A model generated the notes under the pieces. The model searched no databases and was not told the DNA's origin. It saw only the letters and a list, made by a program, of their open reading frames with translations. Shown one piece after another: positions 7,197 to 11,116 of a stretch of DNA of 11,116 bases (the stretch's first letter is position 1; every line of letters begins with the position of its first letter). The stretch covers positions 1 through 11,116 of the forward strand of contig CANQRX010000045.1 in NCBI GenBank assembly GCA_947626425.1, read 5' to 3'. The position numbers and the translations under genes were made by a program. Origin of the DNA: an uncultured Bacilli bacterium. Its GTDB lineage: Bacteria; Bacillota_I; Bacilli_A; RF39; UBA660.

Positions 7197-8118
7197 CTTC
7201 TTTTTTCATGAGCCATTCGACAGGTTCAATAAAACCAAAATTGCTAATAATTTCATAGCTTTTTTTTAAAAATAATTCAATATCATCAATTTTTTCTAAA
7301 ATTTTTAATAAACAATCCTCATCAACTTCAAAATTCATAACATCTTCATATAAGTCAAAATAGTAAGATGGATATAATAATCTTGCATAAAGCATTGATA
7401 ATGAATAAAGATCTAATTTGCGAATTTTTAAATAGGTTTGTAAATCAATTAAGGCATAGTTTAAATCTTCTAGAGCCATACCTTTTAAGTATTCAGCGAC
7501 ATCTCTTACTTCTAAATCAATGACAAACTGCAAAGGATTATTATAATTGAGTCGATAATTGGGATACCAAACCCGACGATGGCATAAGCCTAAATGAGGA
7601 TTTAAAGGTTTTAACGTCCTATTTGTTTTATTGGCATAGCATATGGCATTTTCCGTTAAACCCACAAAATAGCCAAAAGTATTTAAAACGACTGGTTTAC
7701 CCTTGCCTAATTCCCTGATTTGATATTCAAAATAGTCAATTTTTTCAGACCATAATGCCCCCCAATCTGGGCGATATAAAGAGCTTTGCCGAGTGGTTAA
7801 AATTAATTTATCCCATGTTTTAATCATGTCGGTTAACGAGTATTCTTCTAAGGGATCTGTAACCATTATTAAGACATAATATTCTTTATCATTTTGCAAA
7901 AAAAGATTACCGGTTTTGGTCGGAATGATTTTATTAACCGGATAATTTTTTTGAATTAGCTCCGTATACATTTCCATTAATTCTTTGACTTCTTGTTCAT
8001 TACGCCGAATTTTTGTTAAATAAAAATAATTATTATCAATTTGAAACATAACATAATTTGGTTTGCTTATTAAACCATCGGCTTCAATATTATATTCATT
8101 TTTAATTTTTTCTTTCAT
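7186..8118 (-). CDS. YutH/CotS-like protein with degenerate aminoglycoside-phosphotransferase (kinase) fold
   Basis: A 310-aa cytoplasmic protein with no signal peptide or membrane segment. The N-lobe has a strand (FQIDNNYFYLTKI, with K36 in the ATP-lysine position), a helix with acidic residues (41-55), and a hinge-like EYYVLIMV. The WGALWSEKIDYFE segment and the C-lobe resemble the spore-coat-associated CotS/YutH/YsxE group. The expected catalytic HGDxxxxN reads L-C-H180-R-R182-V-W-Y-P-N187, so the catalytic Asp is replaced by Arg. VIDLEVRDVAEYL (199-211) sits where the metal-binding Asp motif should be and keeps D201. It is therefore probably a pseudokinase or a divergent small-molecule kinase. 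No Shine-Dalgarno precedes the ATG. The gene ends inside the convergent Nfu gene. The family call is from motif pattern, not alignment. Confidence 0.62.
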   Translation of the reverse strand: MKEKIKNEYNIEADGLISKPNYVMFQIDNNYFYLTKIRRNEQEVKELMEMYTELIQKNYPVNKIIPTKTGNLFLQNDKEYYVLIMVTDPLEEYSLTDMIKTWDKLILTTRQSSLYRPDWGALWSEKIDYFEYQIRELGKGKPVVLNTFGYFVGLTENAICYANKTNRTLKPLNPHLGLCHRRVWYPNYRLNYNNPLQFVIDLEVRDVAEYLKGMALEDLNYALIDLQTYLKIRKLDLYSLSMLYARLLYPSYYFDLYEDVMNFEVDEDCLLKILEKIDDIELFLKKSYEIISNFGFIEPVEWLMKKEVTN

Positions 8119-8124
8119 ATTATT

Positions 8125-8130
8125 TATATA
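8125..8130 (-). promoter_or_regulatory. Possible -10 box of the YutH-like gene, suggesting a leaderless start
   Basis: Minus strand TATATA ends 6 nt before the ATG at 8118, so a normal start point would fall on or next to the A of the start codon. The hexamer 17 nt upstream (TTCATT) is a poor -35. The sequence here is almost pure A/T, so chance matches are easy. Confidence 0.3.
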
Positions 8131-8149
8131 TGTTTTTTTTTAAAGAAAA

Positions 8150-8180
8150 TGAAAAAATCTAAAAAATTAATTTTAGATTT
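8150..8180 (-). terminator. AT-rich terminator after the two-gene unknown operon
   Basis: Minus strand AAATCTAAAA (8180-8171), loop TTAATT, TTTTAGATTT (8164-8155): a perfect 10-bp stem running into a T-rich tract. The stem overlaps the TAA stop (8181-8179). It also separates this operon from the YutH-like gene 30 nt downstream. Confidence 0.75.
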
Positions 8181-8838
8181 AAGCAACATTACTATTTTGA
8201 GAATTTTCATAAGCCATATGGGCTATTTGTTCGGCAGCTTGAGCATTTTTTAAATGTTCAGAAGCTTGTTCTTTGTATTGCTCGGCTTGTTTTAAAGTTT
8301 CATTTATTTTAGCTTTATAAGCCTCAATTATAGATGTAATTTTATTTTGATATTCTTCAGTAGCTTTGGAAATTTCCTCTTGCATTACATCAAAATCAGT
8401 TTTTTGATTATTAGTAATTATTTGTGGACCAGCATTTGGTATAGGAATTACTTGAGGTTCAATATTTGGATTTTGAATTGGATTTGCTGGTGTTTCATTA
8501 AGGGCAATATTCATATTTGCTGGTTCATCGCTAAAGTTAAAGACTGGCCCAGCAGGCTTATTATTTGGTTGAGCATTATTTACCACTGGTGGGCCTGGGG
8601 TAACTGGGGGTTGTGGATTACCAACTGGGGAAACAGGCGGTAAAGGATTATTTGGAACAACTTCACTAGAAACCTCAGCATTATTTGCGACAATTGAATT
8701 TAACGAATTAACATACTCGGTTTCTTTAGAACGGGAATTATGAAAGAAAAAATCAGTTTGCACTGGAGATAATGCCAATTTTCTTTCACCTAAGCCAGTA
8801 TTTAAATGATCATTTTTTAAACATATAATAGATCGCAT
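8179..8838 (-). CDS. Unrecognised protein: Pro/Asn-rich centre with C-terminal coiled coil
   Basis: A 219-aa protein I do not recognise. Residues 1-45 are mixed and fairly polar, with an aromatic patch (TDFFFH) and no signal peptide. Residues about 55-145 are low-complexity and rich in Pro, Asn and Val (PPVSPVGNP, PPVTPGPPVV). Residues about 150-210 form a helix with heptad spacing and many Glu, Lys, Gln and Ala (EEISKATEEYQNKITSIIEAY, then EQASEHLKNAQAAEQIA), so a coiled coil or dimer is likely. The ATG follows the TAA of the upstream gene with no gap, and its ribosome site AGGTGAGG lies inside that gene, so the two are translationally coupled. A disordered linker plus a helix suggests a scaffold or adaptor role in the cytoplasm, but no function can be given. 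Confidence 0.8.
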   Translation of the reverse strand: MRSIICLKNDHLNTGLGERKLALSPVQTDFFFHNSRSKETEYVNSLNSIVANNAEVSSEVVPNNPLPPVSPVGNPQPPVTPGPPVVNNAQPNNKPAGPVFNFSDEPANMNIALNETPANPIQNPNIEPQVIPIPNAGPQIITNNQKTDFDVMQEEISKATEEYQNKITSIIEAYKAKINETLKQAEQYKEQASEHLKNAQAAEQIAHMAYENSQNSNVA

Positions 8839-9120
8839 TTATTCCTCACCTACCACTTCAAAATTGTTTTTTATTACATCAATTATTACGGTTTTAACTT
8901 CAGCCCAAGCAGCTTCATCATCAATTGATTGATAAACACCATCTTTAGCCCAATAAAATTCCAAAACATTATTTCCATTGTTGTTTTCGTTTCGATCAAC
9001 AACTAAAATAGGAATACCTTTTATATGAGGAACGTCTTCGTCCATTGTTTTAAAATGACATATTAATTTTTTTTCTTCAACTTCACCACTAGGTCTTGTC
9101 AAATACACTTTCTCTTTCAC
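8839..9120 (-). CDS. Unrecognised 93-aa acidic protein, first gene of a two-gene operon
   Basis: The start is GTG (9120-9118), preceded by GAGGG with 7 nt spacing. The protein is compact, soluble and acidic at the C-terminus (NNFEVVGEE), with no signal or membrane helix. Visible pattern: a short N-terminal strand KVYLTRPSGEVEE, a strand GIPILVVDRN, an Asn/Gly loop, a strand VLEFYWAKDGVYQSI, and a C-terminal helix DDEAAWAEVKTVIIDVIKN. I recognise no family. It is tightly coupled to the coiled-coil protein gene that follows, which suggests the two products act together. Confidence 0.8.
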   Translation of the reverse strand: MKEKVYLTRPSGEVEEKKLICHFKTMDEDVPHIKGIPILVVDRNENNNGNNVLEFYWAKDGVYQSIDDEAAWAEVKTVIIDVIKNNFEVVGEE

Positions 9121-9147
9121 TATAAATCCCTCTCTATTCTAATCATT

Positions 9148-9176
9148 ATTATAACAAATATAAATTTAATGTGCAA
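9148..9176 (-). promoter_or_regulatory. Promoter of the two-gene unknown operon
   Basis: Minus strand -35 TTGCAC (9176-9171), 17-nt spacer, -10 TATAAT (9153-9148) with an upstream TG (extended -10, TGT-TATAAT). The start point would be about 20 nt before the GTG codon and leaves room for the GAGGG site. Confidence 0.85.
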
Positions 9177-9186
9177 TAAAATTTCA

Positions 9187-9212
9187 ATTTTAAATATGGC
9201 ATGCCTTAAAAT
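9187..9212. repeat. Inverted repeat upstream of the 9120 operon promoter
   Basis: ATTTTAA (9187-9193) and TTAAAAT (9206-9212) flank a 12-nt centre that includes the palindrome GGCATGCC (9198-9205). It ends about 10 nt upstream of the -35 box and lies between a terminator and a promoter. It could be a regulator site; no factor can be named. Confidence 0.4.
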
Positions 9213-9223
9213 GACCGTAAACT

Positions 9224-9247
9224 AAAAAAGCCATAATAATATGACTT
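9224..9247 (-). terminator. Terminator of the pilin-like gene
   Basis: Minus strand AAGTCATA (9247-9240), loop TTAT, TATGGCTT (9235-9228) with one G:U pair, then continuing T residues. The 5' arm begins inside the stop codon of the pilin-like gene. Confidence 0.8.
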
Positions 9248-9653
9248 ATTCATTTGATGGTTCTTCTACTGTACCAGCCCAAGCTTCTTCAGCATATTGA
9301 CCACATTCATCTTGATCACCAGGTTTAGTAATACAAGCACGGCAAGTATCATAATCATCTTTGGCACCAGAAGCTGAAAAATTAGATACAAGTCCTAAAA
9401 TCATACCAACTAAGGTTGGAACGAAAAATATCACGACAGCTGCAACAGCACGGAATGCTAAAGATTTTACTGCTTTTTTAATATCATCATCTTTACTTCC
9501 TACAACTGCTTTTCCTAAATCCATCATTCCAAAAACAATTAATAAAATTGGAATAACAATTTTAAACACTAATAAAACATAGCCAACAATTTGCCACATA
9601 TTCGCGGTATTTTTGCAAAAATTTACAGCTGCAATTAAACCATTTAACATCAT
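9246..9653 (-). CDS. Small two-helix membrane protein resembling T4SS pilins (VirB2/TrbC-like), with cysteine-containing tail
   Basis: A 135-aa protein; GAGG lies 5 nt before the first of two adjacent ATG codons (9653 or 9650). There are two strong hydrophobic helices, about 21-46 (VGYVLLVFKIVIPILLIVFGMMDL) and 64-89 (SLAFRAVAAVVIFFVPTLVGMILGLV). A short charged loop, VGSKDDDIKKAVK, joins them. This two-helix layout with a polar hairpin is that of VirB2/TrbC-type pilin subunits of conjugation or secretion systems. The rest is atypical: an acidic 45-residue tail with C104, C107 and C117 (DTCRACITKPGDQDEC), which in the pilin topology would face outside. No other secretion or conjugation gene is in the window, and it has its own promoter and terminator. 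It could equally be an unrelated small membrane protein of a gut-Bacilli family. Confidence 0.6.
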   Translation of the reverse strand: MMLNGLIAAVNFCKNTANMWQIVGYVLLVFKIVIPILLIVFGMMDLGKAVVGSKDDDIKKAVKSLAFRAVAAVVIFFVPTLVGMILGLVSNFSASGAKDDYDTCRACITKPGDQDECGQYAEEAWAGTVEEPSNE

Positions 9654-9680
9654 AATTACCTCATTTCTTTTAATAAACTT

Positions 9681-9709
9681 ATTTTAATAGTTATTTAATT
9701 ATAAGTCAA
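9681..9709 (-). promoter_or_regulatory. Promoter of the pilin-like gene
   Basis: Minus strand -35 TTGACT (9709-9704), 17-nt spacer, -10 TAAAAT (9686-9681): 10 of 12 consensus positions. It is placed about 28 nt upstream of the start codon, so the gene is expressed independently of the upstream surface-protein gene. Confidence 0.82.
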
Positions 9710-9770
9710 GAATGTTTTAATCAATCGGTGATAAATTTAGCTAAAAAAGTCCAAAAAAGTAAATAAAATA

Positions 9771-11116
9771 CTAATTTTCTAATTTTAACTGGTAGGGACT
9801 ACTTTCATCACCAGTTCCCCCAATAATTTTAACTGATGACTTTAAATATAAAACAGGCCTAACATAACAATTAATTCCTGCATTACTACCACTGCTAATT
9901 GAACCACTATTCAATATGCTATATACTCTGTCATTATAAATAGTAGATGGCGAAGGGGTCATTGTCCATTGAGTATGGTTACTATCATATAACCAACTAT
10001 TCGTTTTGCACTGGGTTTCATATGAAGATCCCCAATAAGTATAATATAAACAGCCCAGTCTTTTGGTATTTCCACCACCATCTGTGGAATATCCATAATC
10101 TGATGGATACATTAGACCTATTTTTCCTTGCCATGTTGTTGTTCGTTCTACTTTATCACTACATTCTTCTTCACTTACACTATTACATAGTTTACCATTG
10201 TTATCACTTCGTTCCCATTCATATAATAAATGAGGTATATCAGGTTTATCATAAGTACCTATTGGAGCTGATCCTGTATTCCAAATTACCTCTTCTATCA
10301 TGTTTTGAGCATTCGTCTTCAATGCGTCCCAACTTGGACAAGTTGAATCGCCACATTTTTCACCATCAAGACTAGCTCCACCATATTTTTTTAAGGCATA
10401 CATTAAATCCGCTTGACTCCATTCATTTACCCCATAACCACCATTTATACTTCTTTCTGAGTCGTCCCAATTATAACTCCCAATACCATCTTTTCTAATT
10501 ATTTTTAACAACCTTTGTACTCCGTTATTTGCCGTTTGAATATTATTCATTAAACCAATTATTCGCCATGTTTCACAATTATCCGAATTTTGGGGAACAC
10601 CTTCAGTACAATTAAAATAAACATAATTAGGAGGATTAGCCCCAATATATCTGATATTTCCATGTTCATCTTCTAATACTTTTCCTAGTTTTTCACCATC
10701 TGGTTCTTCTTGTTTTAAAAGCGTTTCCATTTTACTTGCGACATTACTATTTTCATCTTCTACATTATCTTGAGAAACAAAGTTTAAAGTACATTTGGTT
10801 TTCTTTTTGGTTAATTTTTGAATTCGAAATTCCCAATTAGTTCGATCCCAATATCCTTGAGCATCATTATCACAATCCGCACTTTCAAAGTATTTTCCGT
10901 CTTCTTTTGTTGGAATTGTATCCTGTGGCTTTCCATCGACATTAACCGCGATGATGGAGATGTCTCCACTGTTAACTTGAATTTGACCATTCATTATGGG
11001 AAAACTTTGTTCGACTTGGTATTTTCCTAAACTTTTATTTAGTAGATACCCCCCCCCCTAGGGCCATTATTCCTACCATACTTCCGATTAAAATCTTTGT
11101 TTTTTTGCTTGTTTTT
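9771..11116 (-). CDS. Lectin/FGE-like (DUF6273-type) surface protein, 5' end outside window, out of frame at a poly-G run
   Basis: Open downstream of the run is 11057-9771. The ATG at 10994 gives 407 aa but has no ribosome site and cuts into a domain, so it is not a credible start. Upstream of the run another frame reads KTSKKTKILIGSMVGIMAL, and downstream the sequence reads GGGYLLNKSLGKYQVEQSF. Joined, they make a basic N-terminus plus one hydrophobic signal or anchor helix. Residues 1-75 after MNG form a small domain with C41 and C68 and W-rich spacing. The main domain has CETWRIIGLM, WQGKIGLMYPSDYGYST, an aromatic/Cys-rich CLYYTYWGSS, and ends VRPVLYLKSSVKIIGGTG...PYQLKLEN. The end pattern is that of DUF6273-like, FGE/lectin-fold proteins of gut Bacillota. 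The ligand is unknown. With ten G the product stops after about 27 visible residues. Confidence 0.72.
11049..11058. repeat. Ten-base homopolymer C/G run in a coding region (putative phase-variation tract)
   Basis: Plus strand ten C; minus (coding) strand ten G, flanked as CTA-G10-TATC. It encodes the Gly stretch of the N-terminal hydrophobic segment of the surface protein. Nine G gives Leu-Gly-Gly-Gly-Tyr in frame; ten G gives Leu-Gly-Gly-Gly-Val-Ser-Thr-Lys-stop. G or C runs of this length are not otherwise seen in this AT-rich window. Confidence 0.9.

Noticed and set aside
7180..7206. Terminator GTTA-GTTTG-TAAC then T-rich, after the Nfu gene
   Set aside because: The stem is only 4 bp with two G/C pairs; too weak to call.
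8347..8643. Plus-strand Trp-rich frame opposite the Pro/Asn-rich protein
   Set aside because: The Trp and Ile codons are the complement of CCA/AAT-type codons; no ribosome site.
9741..9760. Direct repeat of AAAAAAGT (two copies) behind the surface-protein gene
   Set aside because: Two short A-rich copies without a hairpin; chance in this composition, and no terminator could be shown here.
9946..10100. Variable region of a diversity-generating retroelement in the lectin-like domain
   Set aside because: No reverse transcriptase or template repeat is present in the window, so nothing supports it beyond the fold resemblance.
9947..10375. Plus-strand 142-codon frame antisense to the lectin-like gene
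   Set aside because: Its His/Tyr-rich composition is the complement of the sense codons; no promoter or ribosome site.
10992..10994. ATG at 10994 as the true start of the surface protein
   Set aside because: No Shine-Dalgarno, and it would remove the signal/anchor and begin in the middle of a run that continues naturally upstream to the G tract.
10818..11030. Plus-strand 70-codon frame near the right edge
   Set aside because: Antisense to the N-terminal domain of the surface protein, with no supporting signals.

Overview
The window is AT-rich DNA from a low-GC Bacillota-type bacterium. All long reading frames are open under the standard code, with no in-frame TGA, so this is not a TGA=Trp Mycoplasma. 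Shine-Dalgarno sites are AGGAGG-like, promoters are sigma-A-like, and the small conserved genes resemble Bacillus YugI/CvfD, a Nfu-type protein and YutH/CotS. Together with secreted mucin-type peptidase and lectin-like genes, this suggests a host-associated Bacilli/RF39/Erysipelotrichia-like gut lineage. The lineage is inference.

Layout. Positions 1-228 hold a minus-strand tRNA cluster, transcribed Ser(UGA), initiator Met(CAU), Asp(GUC). Asp runs off the left edge, and a near-consensus promoter lies at 253-282. Positions 377-6422 hold a two-gene minus-strand operon. The first gene encodes a very large secreted M60-type metallopeptidase with an N-terminal dockerin and several binding domains. 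The second encodes a membrane-anchored protein with a cohesin-like domain on an Asn/Asp/Glu/Pro-rich stalk. A hairpin terminator closes the operon. They look like an enzyme and its surface receptor, probably acting on host O-glycoproteins. Positions 6543-8118 hold a YugI/CvfD-like S1 RNA-binding protein (minus), a divergent Nfu-type Fe-S protein (plus), and a convergent, overlapping degenerate YutH/CotS-like kinase-fold protein (minus).

Positions 8179-9120 hold a minus-strand operon of two unrecognised cytoplasmic proteins, with a good promoter and a terminator. Positions 9246-9653 encode a small two-helix membrane protein resembling type IV secretion pilins (VirB2/TrbC), with a cysteine-containing tail. 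Positions 9771-11116 hold a surface protein that runs off the right edge.

The most striking signal is in that last gene. A run of ten G residues (coding strand) sits inside the region for its N-terminal hydrophobic segment. The two halves of the protein are in frame only if the run is nine (or 6, 12) long. As written the gene is out of frame and stops a few codons after the run. This fits a phase-variable contingency locus caught in the OFF state, but a homopolymer sequencing error must be excluded.
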